From Paraphaeosphaeria minitans (Eukaryota; Ascomycota; Dothideomycetes; Pleosporales; Didymosphaeriaceae), in NCBI GenBank assembly GCA_015832175.1, contig WJXW01000003.1:2294001-2358000 (forward strand): 64,000 nucleotides of DNA, written 5' to 3'. Numbering within the stretch: the first letter of the stretch is position 1; the number at the start of each line of letters is the position of its first letter. The notes beneath the pieces were generated by a model. The model saw nothing but the letters and a program-made list of their open reading frames with translations. It was not told where the DNA came from and made no database searches. Shown piece after piece: positions 36,859-49,707 of the stretch. Both the position numbers and the translations under genes were made by a program.

Positions 36859-37158
36859 TTAAGGCGCCTATTTATTACCTTTAGTACCTACAAGTATTAG
36901 CTAAAGCGTATATATAACACGTAACTCTAGATATACTAAGTTATACCCTCTGCGGTTACTTTTAACGTAATAGTTATAGCGCTTATTATTATTTTTAGTA
37001 TAGTTTTTAAAAAGCTTTACTAAGTTCTGCACATAGTGTATATAAGTTATAAGCACTATATTATAGTCTACGCGCTTAGTATCTCCGCTAAATGTAAAGG
37101 TAGTAGTATTATAGAGATTAGACTTCTTAATATATTTAGGTACTAGGTAGTATAGTAT
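36859..37158 (-). pseudogene. Antisense accessory frame in gypsy-A2
   Basis: Counterpart of 1372-1671 in A4. The minus strand starts at ATA (for ATG) with ILYYLVPKYIKKSNF, then FSEDTKRVDYNAV; later codons are more damaged than in A4. The distance from this start to a common landmark (a GGT codon 677 bp on) is identical in the two copies, so no indels separate them. It lies between the chromodomain and the purine tract, convergent with pol. Confidence 0.4.
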
Positions 37159-37479
37159 CTTAGATAATTAAGTTAAAGGTTAAGCACTATACCTATACTA
37201 AAAATAAGTTATTAGTGTATTATATAGGTAGAGAGCATATAAAGATTAAAACAACATTAACACTATATAGCCCTAGTACTCTATATTATAAAAGGCTATA
37301 GTAAATAAAAGGCGTAGAAGCCTTATAATAAATAATACGTAAGATGCGTTTATAACGTGCGCTATTTACCTATAACGCGCTATTATAGTGTACAGGACGT
37401 ATACCCCTATAGACACTTTTTTCCTTTCTTATAAGGTAAGGTTTTTATTAAGGCTATAGTATACTGTAGAGGACTACAG

Positions 37480-37495
37480 CTAGAGGGGGAGGTTC
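37480..37495 (+). other. Gypsy-A2 polypurine tract
   Basis: CTAGAGGGGGAGGTTC directly before the 3' LTR; same motif in A4 (inverted, 1036-1052). Confidence 0.7.
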
Positions 37496-37711
37496 TGTAA
37501 TAGATAGATTATAATATTATTATAGTGTTATAGTATCTAGCGCTAAGGCCTTATAAAGGGTCCGTGCGCTAAGTAAGCTAGCTATATAAAACCTACGCTA
37601 CACACTAACTCTATATAAAATAAGTATTATTCTATTAATATTACTAGAGTTATTCTTTTACTATCCTTTCTAGTGTAAAGTAAGTACTATTACCTATAAC
37701 TAGACCTTACA
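37496..37711 (+). repeat. Gypsy-A2 3' LTR
   Basis: 216 bp, TGTAATAGATAGATT to ACCTTACA, followed by CTATA. The terminal CA is intact here, confirming the LTR end that is TA in the 5' copies. Confidence 0.95.
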
Positions 37712-37946
37712 CTATAACTAGGGAAGACCTTATTACTTTAGGCTCTACACTTAAGTAAAACCTACACTACGCACCTATAACGTAGAAGTTAAGCCTATAT
37801 TATATATTAAAGAAATCTAAAAATACTACGCTAAACTACTAAACATCTAAAGGTAATAGTAAGACCTAAAATAAAAGAAATGTTACCTACTATAAGTGCT
37901 ATAAAACTAGCTACTATACTAATAAATATAAAGGTAGTAATCCTAA
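37712..37946 (+). mobile_element. Gypsy-A1 continuation (gag C-terminus)
   Basis: Starts with the duplicated CTATA and matches A2 from about 32259, the next gag bases after the A1 breakpoint, including the zinc-knuckle region. It ends at 37946, where the LTR of gypsy-F begins (possible duplication CCTAA at 37942-37946; its partner is not in the window). Confidence 0.85.
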
Positions 37947-38478
37947 TGTTAAATCCAAGAGGGTAGCTAGTCCTAAAGGGTTAAGATTGGTTCTCAGGCA
38001 GGAGTACTTACAGAAGGTGGAAGGTCTTGTTAATACAATAGTATCTTACGAAGTGTAACAAGTTAATAATTTGGTCTGCTAGAATCTAAACAATAGATTA
38101 ATAAATAGATTAAATATAAGTATAGAGAGCCTATCCTTGCGTTCCTATATACTTTAAGCGATTAGTGGACTAATCGCTCTAATTAAACTAATTAAGCACT
38201 AATTAGTTGCTTAGTATATTAAGTGCTTAGTCTAATTAGTTATCTTAGCGCTCTAATTACACTAATTAGGTCACATGACCTTTTGTGCTGTGCCACTTAA
38301 ACAACAAATATAGATACATATAAAGATCCTAAAAGGCCTAGCCTTTAGATCTTAATATTATCTCCCTCCTTGCTAGGATTTGTCCTTAAATTATATAACT
38401 ATATCTTGTGTCTAGTTATAACTAGAGCTCGCCCTGCGTTATAAGTAACTATTACCTTACTTACATTATACCCTAACA
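37947..38478 (+). repeat. Gypsy-F LTR, 532 bp
   Basis: Starts TGTTAAATCCAAGAGGG and ends ACCCTAACA, with TGTTA/TAACA inverted ends. It is the longest LTR in the window and notably less mutated. The plus-strand side is followed by a primer-like site, not a purine tract, so it is read as a 5' LTR. Only one copy is in the window; length rests on the termini and the primer site. Confidence 0.65.
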
Positions 38479-38497
38479 ACCTTATAAGTCTAGCACT
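38479..38497 (+). other. Gypsy-F candidate primer-binding site
   Basis: ACCTTATAAGTCTAGCACT follows the LTR. Its core TTATAAGTCTAGCACT differs from the copia-B site TTATAAGTCTGGCGCT at two RIP-type positions, suggesting the same tRNA-Met anticodon arm as primer. Confidence 0.4.
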
Positions 38498-38650
38498 ACT
38501 TATTGCTATTACCTAACTAATTTTATTAACTCCTTTAGCAAAGTTATAGTTAAGAAATACTTAACATATACAAAATATAACTGTGTTTATAAGGTTCACG
38601 TTTAGTCTAGAAAATGTAAAGAATATGTTTATTAAGGTTAATATTATAAT

Positions 38651-39040
38651 ATGCGCGTTTTAGAGTCTAAGTTTAAACGTTTATTAGCAGAGAAAGAAAA
38701 ATTGCGTGTATAGATAAAAGAGTTAAGAGAAACGTAGGAGGCTACATTTAAGGCCTATAAGGAGGTGTTAGAGAAGTTATAGATTGTATACATACGCGAA
38801 GATTAGTTGCGTTAGTAAATAGACTTACTAGATAAGTGTACTAAAAATATAATAGTAGTTAAGGAGAAGAACATTAAAGAGGCTAAATCTTATAAAGCTG
38901 TTAATCTAGTAGTTAATAAGACTCTTTTAGGTCCTTTCTTGTCCCCTGCGACATAGAGCGCTTTTAAGGATTTCCTATTAGAATTCTAGGATAATCTAGT
39001 GCCTTTACTGTCTTAGGTACAAATGTTATTATGCTGTATA
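38651..39040 (+). pseudogene. Gypsy-F gag N-terminus (coiled coil)
   Basis: From ATG 38651 (MRVLESKFKRLLAEKEKL) about 130 codons are readable with only TAG/TAA interruptions. The sequence is heptad-like and charged (IKELRET, EVLEKL, QIDLLDKC), then turns Pro/Ser-rich with Phe/Trp (LGPFLSPAT, FKDFLLEF). An N-terminal coiled coil before the capsid domain is common in fungal Ty3/gypsy Gag. It ends against the C-terminal chromodomain of gypsy-D on the other strand. It could alternatively be an antisense frame of D, but the primer site upstream favours a separate, head-to-head 5' end. Confidence 0.5.
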
Positions 39041-42000
39041 AGTTATTAGTAGAATTCTCTAATCTTTTATTAACAGTTTCCTAGGTAGTTCTCTAGTTCC
39101 TAAGTGTTTTCGCTGTGTAGGTAACCTTTCTACTTAATAAGATATGCGTTGTTATACTAATTATATTCTAGAATTCTTTTAACCTTAAATTCGTTTTCTT
39201 CCTTAGTCTAGTAGTAGAAGGTAGTTTCAACTGGTGTATTAGGGTCTGCTAGTTCCAGTAGTAATACGTGGAATACTAGGTATATCTTTATATCTAGCAG
39301 TAGTTCCAACTTATAGTTCACTAGTAATATTTGCTTAGAAATGTAAAATAGTCTAACCTTAATATAATCTAGTTTCTTATATTTCTTCTTCTAAGTTTAA
39401 AGGTTCTTTATAAGCAGATATGCTTTATCCCCCTTCTTTAGCTAAGGTGCTATTTTTCGTTTTTAGTTTTAGTATAAAATTAATTGCTGCTAAGCTTTCT
39501 TAAGATTCTCTTAGAGTTATTAGTGTATTTTCTTTATGTTTTCTACTATATCTATAGCTTCTTTTGCTTTAATTATTGTAGGAAATCGTTAATTAAAGAG
39601 ATGTGGGTGTCTTCTGTAGTTTACATAGAATAGTGTATGTCCTAATACTACTAATACTTTATTATTATAGGCTAACTGTGCTATAGGTAGTAATAAAACC
39701 CAGTTATTCTTCTAACTATTGCAGTAGATGCGTAAGTACGTTTCTATAGTCTAGTTTATACGTTCTGTCTATCTGTCTATTTGTAGATAGTAAGCTGTTA
39801 ACAGCTTTCGTTTTGTTCCAAGTAGTGCTATAAGCGTTGTTTAATAATTTAACGTAAAGAGCTTGTCTCTATTACTAATAATTATTTTCAGGATTCTGTA
39901 ATGTCTAATTAGTTAGTCTAAAATAAGAAAAGCGAGTTCCTTTGCTATTATTCTTTTAAGGCATAGAATAAGCTTAATATACTTAGTTAGTTAGTAGACT
40001 ACTACTAGTATACTATTGTATTTAATTCCTGTTGTTAAATCCTTAGAGTTTAGAATTCCTATAATAAAATCTATAGCAATATCTTCCTATAGTGCTATTA
40101 GTATTCTAATTGCTTACATCTCTCTATATTTAAGATGTGTGCTATATTTATTTCTCTAGCATTCTACACATTTGCGGATATAAGTTATTACAGCTTCCTT
40201 AATTCCTTTAAAGGTGTAATTCCTTTAGATAAGTTCTATTGTTTTTGTGATGCCTAGGTGTCCGTACATAGGGTTATTATGGTATTATTAGATAATCTTA
40301 GTCTATAGATGTTCTAGAACTTCTTAGTAGATTACTAAAAGTTAATTTAGTTCTGCTATTAGCTCTACAGATCTATCTTTAGCTTTGCGAAGGATTACAG
40401 AGAAGGTTTTTACTTTTTCTTCTACTAGATTACTTTGTTAGCTAAGAGCGTCTGCTCTGCCATTTTCTTTCCTAGCTATATAGATAATTTTAAACTTATA
40501 CTACCTAGTAGTTTATAACTATCTTTGTTGTTATAGCGTAAGTTCTTTTGTTGTTATAAACCTTAGAAGGTTCTTATAATTTATATAGATTTCTAGCGTT
40601 AAGTAACTAAGCGCGTAAATCCTCTAGTGCTTTAAAGCTTTAACAATAGCGTAGAGTTCTTTATTGTGTACGTTATATTATGTTTCAGCGTTATTAAATT
40701 TACATAAGTAATAGGCAATTAGGTGCTATTTACTATTACGTTCTTATTTAGCGTAGGCGCCTAGCGCAAGATCGCTAGCGTCTATTTTAAAGCGCAGTAG
40801 TTCATCGCTTCTAAAATAAATAAGGACAGGTTCTATAATACATACTATCTTAAGGAGTTAGAATAACATTCCGCACTTATCTATCTATTTAAAAGGTATA
40901 TCCTTCTTTATAAGATTTATTAAGGGTATTGTAACCTTTACGTAATTTTAGATAAATTGTTAATTAAATCCACAGAATCCTAAGAATTCTTAGATGTTCT
41001 TAGCTGTCTTTAGTATTAGCTAGTTTTTAATATATTTAACTTTACTTAGTGCCATCTTAATTCCTTTTGTAGTAATAATATGTCCTAGAAATTCGAGTTA
41101 TTTAACGTTAAACTTACATTTCTTAAGTTTAATACAAAGGCATACTCTGTCTAGTGCTTCTAGTACTGTCTGTACATGCTTAGTGTGGTCCGATTTTTAG
41201 AAAAGACGAGGATATCGTCTATATACGTAATAACGAATATGTCTAGATATTCGCAGAGTACGTTGTTAATAAGTGCCATAAAAGCTACTAGTGCGTTTGT
41301 AAGTCTAAAAGGCATAACTTTATACTCAAATAGTCTGTAGCGTAATTAAAACGCTATTTTCCATTCTTTACCTTTTTTAATTTATATAAGGTGGTAACCA
41401 TCTCTCAGATCTATTATTGTAAATATCTTAGCTTAAGATAGTTAATCTCGTAACTCTATAATATTTAGTAGTGGATATTAGTTCTTTATTATTATATTAT
41501 TAAGTTGTTAGTAGTTAACGTATAGTCTATCTAATCTATCCTTTTTCTTAACAAACATAAAAGGGCTTACTGCTAGTAACTTTAATAGTTATATATATCC
41601 TTTCTTAAGGTTTATTTTAATAAAATCACGTTCTTTAAGGAGTTCTTCTCCTGTCTTACTATATAGTAGTTTAAAGAGTGGCGTCTTCCCTTCTTCTAGG
41701 TCTATTATAAGATCCTAGGGTTAATATTCTAGTAGGTTTACTTTTCCTTCCTTTTCTGTAAACATATATATCTATTTCCTATACTCTCTTAGTAAAGTAA
41801 AAGGTGTACTATTGTCCTCCTTCTCACGCTTCTTAACCTAGTAGTTCCTACTAGCGTCTGCTAAGGTGTGCTTCTGTTTTTTAACTATCTATTACGGTAT
41901 TATGTTATTAATAACTCCCTTATCTACTATTATTTTTAGTTAATATATAGGCTTTACTTATAATGCACAATTACAGCGTTTAAACAATATTTTTTTTATA

Positions 42001-44213
42001 CTCTAGTTAATCTATAGGTTGTGTATTATTAACTAAAGTAATCCTAAGACTAACTTATACTTAGATCCTAGTAAGACATCTAAGGTAAGTTCCTCTCTAT
42101 ATCCTTAGACTGTTATCGTGGTAGTAACCTCCTAGTATATTTAAGGTGTCTTAGGCATTAGGGATCTATTTGCAATATAGATAATATAGGGTACTTCTTT
42201 CTCTAATATTATAAGTCCTGCTCGTCTTACTATTTAATAAAATATAAAGTTCTTTCCTACTCCTAAGTCTATAAGAGCTTAAGCCTATATTCCTTTAAGC
42301 TATACTAGTAGCTTAACTAATACTATGCTTACTATAGTATTTAATTTAATAAAGGCGTTTTCTTATCTAAGTTTAGGCCTAAAAAAGATATCTATTTGTG
42401 TAGGTTGTAGTTAAGTTCTAGTGCCTAGTATACGTTTCTAAGTATCCGCTTCTATTATTATTCTTAAGTACGTGGCTTATATAGATCGTCTTCTTCTTCT
42501 TCCTATAAAGATGTTCTTCTGTTTTTCCTCCCGCAGTCTTTACTATTCCTATATACTAGTTAAATTAGTAGCTTGATTATTACTTCTTACGTAGGGTAGT
42601 TTACAAAGCTATCTAAGTGTTTAGCCACATAGTAATATTTACAGTTTTAGTTTAGACACGTATACTAGTATAGTTACATATAGTCTCTGTTAATAAGCAT
42701 ATTATAGCATTTATTACCTTTTAGCGTAAGGTAAGGAAAGTATTTTACTTATTATTTATCCTAGAGGTGTTTATTATAAGCTGTAATAGGGTAGTCTATC
42801 CACATCTATTTACAGCGCAGTTTCTTTCTAGGTTATTTCTTATTCTCCTCTTTCTCTACTTTATATTATACACATATTAGTTCTTCGCAATGTATCCATA
42901 TACAGAATTAGTATATAGAATTTTAGTAGTCTAGGTAGTACTTTAGTACATAGTCTAACTTCTTATTCTTATAGGGTTGTATTCCTTTTAGTGCCTAGTA
43001 GGGTTCTATGTAGTCCTAAACATTTAGTTTATACTTAGGTGACATAGGGTTATCTTCTTCCCGCCTACTTTATAGGTAAGAAGTAGGAGATCTTGGTATC
43101 TCTTCTACGTCTTCTACGTTATAGTATATATTAGAGTCGTCTTCTAGATCTTTATATAGTTATAAGTTAAGTAAATCTAATCGCTTACTTTGTTCTAGTG
43201 TAACACGTTAGTAACTAAATAGCGTTATAATAACTTCCTATTCCTTATTAGGTTCTTAGTCCTTAATAGTTAGTACATTTAACTTAGTTTAATAGACTTT
43301 ATTCTTTAATCTACAGTTCCTAGCTATATAGCCTAGTTTGCCACATATAAAGCATTTATAGGTCTTAGTTATTAGTTATTAACTTCTATTAGAGACGCGT
43401 TTATTAGGCTGCTTAGGGCCTATCCTTCCTCCTTTTCCTTTACCTATATAGTTAAACTAGACATCTTCTATTAGTTTGTATCTCTAGTAGTTCCTTAGCT
43501 ATTACTTTTAAACAATTCTAATAAGGTTCTTATAAACTATTTTTACTAGTTGTCTAAAGCTTATTACCCTAGGGTTTTAGTAGAGCTCTTATTACAGTAA
43601 AAACTATTCTTTATTAATTCTAATAGTTTCTTTATATAGTTCTTTAAGGTTAGCGATTTATACACTACTACGTAAGAATTCCTTACGTAGTTTCTATTTA
43701 AGTCCTTGTTTATACATGTCCTAAAGAGATTTATTGTCTTAGTTAAATTACACAGCGTATCTATAAAACTTAGCTATATACTTAGCTACTAATTATTTCT
43801 AAGTTATAGTCTAAATCTTTGCTTTTGTAATAGAGTCCTTATTAGTAATTCTAAAGAGTTATTTAAGGCATTTTTTAAAGTTATTATAATTCTTAATAAT
43901 ATTAACTATATTAGCGTGCTTGTTTACGTAATCGTTGTTATTATTATTATAGTCTATTCCTAGGTACTTTTTAAGATAGGGATAGATTTATAATCCTACA
44001 TCTCCTTACATGTATATTACTGCGAAGATAACCTTCTTTTTGTCTTTAAGGGGTTTATTTAAGTTAAAGAAGTAGAGGTCTAACTAGAGAATCTAGACGT
44101 TAGTTTAAGATTGTTCGCTAAAGTAGAGATTAGGTTTATACGCCTTACTGCTATCCTTTATAGGAGTAATCTTAGCGGCACCTAAAGCTGTAGAAGAGGT
44201 AGGAGTTTATAAA
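39041..44213 (-). pseudogene. Gypsy-D gag-pol with chromodomain, missing both ends
   Basis: Minus strand from 44213: capsid-like gag (KPNLYFSEQS, YVNKHANIVNII); zinc knuckle near 43350, intact as KCFICGKLGYIARNC; protease near 42300; RT with an intact YIDDILVFS at about 41235-41204; RNase H near 40750; integrase about 40400-39480 (HLQIDRQIERTN for HPQTDGQTERTN); chromodomain about 39220-39045 (RILEYNQYNNAYLIKQKGY). Just after YIDDILVFS the frame shifts (near 41195) before HTKHVQTVLEAL. The gag start, both LTRs and the 3' end are absent: the right edge is copia-B2, the left edge an inverted joint with gypsy-F. Less damaged than the A copies. Confidence 0.8.
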
Positions 44214-44408
44214 TGTTAAAGTAAAACACTCACTTCCGTGATTCTTTCTGGATCCACTAATTCAGATCACGGGATTCTTGCCAAGAGGCTCGTTTCTTTT
44301 GTATATAGTCTGCCCTTTCGGCATCCTTTCCTACAATTAGCTATTTGTATTCTTTACAACTCTGCTCCTAAATATCCTATAATAGTTTAAGCCCTTTTTA
44401 CTATAACA
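44214..44408 (+). repeat. Copia-B2 5' LTR
   Basis: 195 bp, TGTTAAAGTAAAACACTC to CTATAACA. Has A at 44343, like the B3 LTR. Confidence 0.95.
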
Positions 44409-44409
44409 G

Positions 44410-44426
44410 TTATAAGTCTGGCGCTT
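44410..44426 (+). other. Copia-B2 primer-binding site
   Basis: TTATAAGTCTGGCGCTT, one base after the LTR. Best preserved of the three copia-B sites. It complements an elongator tRNA-Met anticodon arm with one RIP-type mismatch (TTATGAG changed to TTATAAG). Confidence 0.5.
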
Positions 44427-44541
44427 AGAACGTAGGACGATTCTCCCTACCTACTTAGTAACACTTGAATTATTATATAACACTCTATTCAGAACCTCTC
44501 TACGATACAACCCCCTATTCCTAATTATAAAAATTATTAAA

Positions 44542-47500
44542 ATAGTAGAAGTACAGCTCGTTAATCGCGCTAGTTAGCCCTACTAGTTTATCTAGCTTTA
44601 ATTCCAAGTAAACTTGAAAGGAATCTAGAACTAAATTAACCTAGAGGCGATTAACGCTCTAGCAATTAATTACGTAAAGCTAGAATAACCTCTACTCCTA
44701 CAGAAACTATTACTAATTACAGATACAGCCTCTATAGCGAGTATTTAATTATATAAAGTAGAGCTTACTAAGTATAAAATAGATAAGGAGAGCTTTTCTT
44801 TATAAATAGTAGAATATAGAGCAGCAGTTTTAGACTAGCAAGTAGACTATACTAAGATACAGAATCTCTAGACTTAGGTAAACGCTATAGTATCGCCTAA
44901 TCTACTTACTCCTACCATAATTACTCTAGTTAATACACGCCAAACTACGCTTTAGTTCCTAATTTAACTCTTAAAGGAAGATCTCGCACTAAATAAAGGA
45001 GCTATATAGAATAATGTTTAAGCTTTATACCGCGCTTATCTTAAGAAGGCTAAGTAGGCAAGACAAAGTCCTAAGACCTAGTTTAAAGAGTGGCAGCTCC
45101 TCTATTAAAAAGCGAAGACCTACTTAATTAGCGAAATTAGTGGACTGCTTACTACCTAAGATTTCCTAAATGCAATCGCTGTGCGTATAGCACTAGATTA
45201 GGCCTAATTAATAAACTAACAGCTAATCTAGGATAAGACGCTAGGACGGAATTAGATCACGCTAGACGATCTAGGGAAGGTATTTTTAGCGCTTATCTAG
45301 GAGTATTTAATCTAATCTAGTTCTAATAAAATAAGTGGGGTATTCGCTACTTTTAATAGATTATTAAAATAATCTACTAACTCTAATAGTTCTAGTTTGT
45401 CCAATTAGACAAAGAAACAACTAAACTGTCCCTATAAGCCCTATACTTATAGGTAGAAACTAATAGAGTGCCAAAGACTTTAAACCGCGATAGCTGGATT
45501 ACCCTAGGATAGAACATTATTATTTAATCTCACTAATAAAGAAAAATTAGAGATTCTTAATTAACTTAAGTAGCCTAAGTAGTTGAACCTTTGTAATGCG
45601 ATTACAAAGGTAGAATAAAATAAGAAACAATCCTCCACTAAGACTATTAAGTATCCTAGTAGTATTGCTACTACTCTACTAAACCTATTTAATCTACCTA
45701 CAGATAATAGAGCATTAGGTGTCTACTCTACTCTATATTCTAACACTTATCCTCTGTTAGAATGTACGATACTAGACAGTGCTGTAGTAGTTTACCTAGT
45801 TAACAATTGCAAAAGACTTATTCCTAGGACGTTTTAATTATTAAACAAGAGTGTAGAGGCAGGTACACAAAGCCTCCTAATCTTAGGAATTAGTAATAGA
45901 CTAATTAAAAACGCTTTATATAGGAAAAATAAGAGATTTATAGAAAATCTACTACTCTAAGGAGTAAGAGTAGTAGAAGGCTTTTATGTGAATATTATAT
46001 TAGAAGCTCTTTTAAAGAAAGCAAAGATTTAGTACCTTAGTTTAAATTACACTCTTAGGATTAGAAGCCTAGAACAAAGCGTTATCTTAGTAGACCTAAG
46101 ATGCGAGCATAACCTTACTTTTCTATAATATAAGCTAATCCGCTCTTATCTAATTATTATAAGTGTGACCACTAAAGGATTATTCTAGGTTAATATTAAG
46201 AGATTAGATTCTAAGGACCTCTAGCACCTTTAAGTAGGGCATGTAGGAAGTAGAGCCCTATAAGCTCTAGTAACTGCAGCCTAAGGTGTAAAGATTACTA
46301 GAATGTTAAGAAAGGATTGTGAGCACTATACTACTACACACACAACCTAAGTAATCTCTAGGAGACCTAGAGAATAATCACTTAAGCCATTTTACTTATT
46401 ATCCTAGGATCTATTTAATATGCCCACTACTTAAAATAGAGAAAACTAGGTTTTGCTAATTAAAGAAGATTTTAGTAAGAAACTTTACATTTTTAATCTT
46501 AGAATAAAGACGCTTTCTAAGATAATAAGAGTATGGCAGGATTTCTTAGCTCTTGTTAATACAAAATACAAGCTTTAAATTATAAAAATCTACTAGGATA
46601 ATAATATAGTAACACTTCTATAGAGAGGGAAATCCTAGTACGAATTTTAGGCTGATTAGGAAGGGATAATAATTAGTAGACTACCGCCCTATACGCATAA
46701 GCCTAATGGCGCTACAGAAAGAGTAGGCTAGGAGCTTATAATAAAAGTAATTAAAATACAAATAAGCGCAAATCTACTATTAAATCTCTAGCCTAAGATT
46801 ATATAAGCGGTATGCTAGCTCTAAAGAATAATTCCTAGCCTAGTATTAGGCTATTAATTACCTAATAAAACGTTAGATGCTTAGTTTAGACAATATTTTT
46901 ATTATTTCAAACTAGTAAAAATATAATATAGGACAGCTAATCTTCGTCTAAACTAGAGTGCTATCTACGCCTATAGCTACTAAGCTTACCCTTTAGATTA
47001 GGAGCGTGCAGCTAGGCGAGACAGAAAAGGATTTAAAGTGAATTCTAGAGGCTATATTAGATATCTAGTAGGCTATAAAGCTTCTAATATCTACTAAATA
47101 TAGATTCCCTAGCTTAATTAGGTGATTACTACACAAAACGTAAAGTTTAATAAGTCCTTATTTTATAAAGAATTAGAGGAACAATCTATTCTAAAGATAG
47201 AAGTGTTAAAAATAGTAGAAAGCCTTTAAGAAGGAGAGCTAAATAATCTAGAAGAAGTGTATAAAAACGCGCTTAACATTCTTCCTAAAATAAATAAGTA
47301 TATAAGAACTGCTACTAGACCTATAGGTGACCCTTAGGTGATTAAAAGCGAAGTAGGGTAGCTAAGTAATTAGGAACCTAAAGTACCTACTACTAAGCAA
47401 GCTGTAGGCTTAGCTAGCTAGCAGCTAAGAATTCGCTTAAGTAGGAAAAGAAGCACAGGACTTATAACCCCTAATTAGATACTAGAGCCAGGTAATCTTA

Positions 47501-49707
47501 GGGGTAATCTGTTAAGCGATTAAGAGATATCTAGTAGCCACTAGAACACTACTAAGAGAGCTGGCCCGCTAGAATCTAGGGATTTAATACCCTATTTATT
47601 AGTAGAAACTAATTAGGTTGCCAATTAACCTAGCGTAGATAACTTAATTACGCTAGATAAAGTAGATAACCTACTAGCGCGCTAAAGGCGAAGGCAGATC
47701 TATTTAGAGGTAAGTAGAATAAGTAGGCGAAATTGTAGTAAAGCACTAGAAATTAACTAACTAATAAATTGCTATCTACTATTGCGAAGATTAAAGAAGT
47801 AAAATAATTAGGACAATTAGCTAGGGGGTGGGTAGAAGCTAGGTGCTTATATACTAATTACTAATTATTTTTAAAGTAATCTTAATGCAATATTAGAGCA
47901 CACGTTTATACTAGGAGTAGTAGAGGCCTAGTCTACGCAAGAAGAATATATTACACTAAATATAATAGTATTTACTTCTATACTTAGAAAGGCGCCTAGA
48001 GCGTCTTATGCAGCTTGGACTTACAGAGATAAGCTTACACTGAAGCTAACCCTATAGAAACACCTTTATAATTATCTATATAGGAAGCTATTCCTCCTTG
48101 CCGCTTATAAGGAAATCTTAACTTTACAAGATAAAGGTACCTAGACAGAAATTAAACAATTAAAGGTGTTAAAGCGACCGCTCCCTTTGAAGTAGGTCTT
48201 TACCTATAAGTTTAATCAAAATAGATACTTTAAAAAGTGTAAAGCTCAAATCGTTGTAAGAGGAGATCTTTAGAAAAAGAATACTCTCCACTCTACCTAT
48301 GCTACTACCCTAGCAGCAAGATCTTTTTAATCAGCTGTAGCTCTGGCAGCAGAATTTAATCTAGAAATCTTATAATTTAATATAGTAGGAGCGTTTCTGA
48401 ATACTCTTATTACAGCCGCCAATCTAGTAACTTATAAATTACCTAATAGTTTTAAAAAGCCAAGAAAGTGTGTAAGATTAAAATAAGCTTTGTATAGCTT
48501 AAGAGATTCACCACTTCTTTAGTATAAGGAATTTGCAGAATTACTGCAATCTTATAGACTCTTAGCTTTGCTAAAAGAGCCATGCCTTTTCTTTAATAGT
48601 AATTAAAGTATTATTATTCTATTTTATATTAACAACATTCTTCTTCTCTATTATAAGAGTAAAGAGAAAGAAGCCCTAGATTTTTAGAAGAAGATCGCGA
48701 ACAAATACAAGATTAAATTAAAAGGACTAGTAGAGTAGTTTCTAGGTGTTTAAGTAATCAAGAACAGAGAAGCAAGATTAATTTCTCTAGTCTATAATAC
48801 CTACATTAATAAAATCACGAAAAAGTTCAACTTTTCAAACTCTAGGAGCTTCCCTCCCACACCTCTATTAGCAGAAGATCTTATTCCAAGCACAGAAGAA
48901 GCTACTCCTTAACAAATAAAGCTCTTTTAAGAAGAGGTGGGATCAGCTCTCTACACAGCAATCATGCTACGCCTAGATATAGCCTTTACAGTGTTAAAGT
49001 TATCATACTTTCTAACAAATCCAAGCAAAGAACACTTTGCTGCTATTAATCGTGTGATCCTTTACCTCTATTAAACTAGATAGTAGGCTATAGTCTTTAG
49101 TAGCTACAATAGACCTAATCTACTAATATGTAGAGATGCCTTATTCGCTAATAATCTAATATCACGGCGATTTTCCTATAGATATATTATCCTATTATTT
49201 AGAGGAGCTATCTTATAGAAAGTAGTTTAACAGAACACAATTACCACTTTAACAACAGAAGCAGAGCTTCTAGCGCTTAAACATATAAGTAAAGAAGCTA
49301 TAGTAATTAAGAAATTCTTTACTAAGCTTACTCTAGATCTAGGACCTTTATAGAAGGTCTATTGCGACAATCTTCAAACTATTCGTTTAGTAATTAGAAA
49401 GAACGAAAGAATTACTACTTAACTGCGCTATATAGATATTTAGAACATGTGGTTACGGTAAGAGCATACAAAAGGATCGTTTTAAGTAGAATATCTTCCA
49501 ACTAGCAAAATGCCAGCAGATAGCCTTATAAAGGCTCTCACTTATTAGCAGTTTAATAGATTTAAAAGGCTATTAAATCTATAAGATATAAGCACAACAA
49601 TCACAGAATAAGAGTAAGTAAGTAGAGAAACAATCTATTAACTACCTAGAATTATTAATTTAGAGCCAGGAAACAAGAAAAGAAAAAGAAAAGAAAGAAA
49701 AGATTAG
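44542..49707 (+). pseudogene. Copia-B2 gag-pol, 1721 codons
   Basis: Same length and frame as the B1 gene: ATA start (for ATG), TAG end at 49705-49707. Fewer changes than B1 make the domains easier to read: GAG-pre-integrase finger with DCEHY near 46317, integrase, RT, RNase H. The catalytic box reads YINNILLLY (near 48628), both Asp changed to Asn by G-to-A. The B1 in-frame TGA near 11234 is TAA here. The C-terminal tail is Lys/Arg-rich (KKRKRKERKD) over an A-rich stretch from which ORF2 continues in the -1 frame. Confidence 0.9.

Larger units (their letters stand above)
31200..37711 (+). mobile_element. Ty3/gypsy A2, complete, 6512 bp, nested in A1
   Basis: Two 216-bp LTRs (31200-31415, 37496-37711), 5-bp duplication CTATA (31195-31199, 37712-37716), gag, protease, RT, RNase H, integrase, chromodomain, then 1.1 kb of 3' sequence carrying an antisense frame, and a purine tract. 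It serves as the reference for A4 and A1. Domain order and the chromodomain place it among fungal chromoviruses. Confidence 0.95.
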
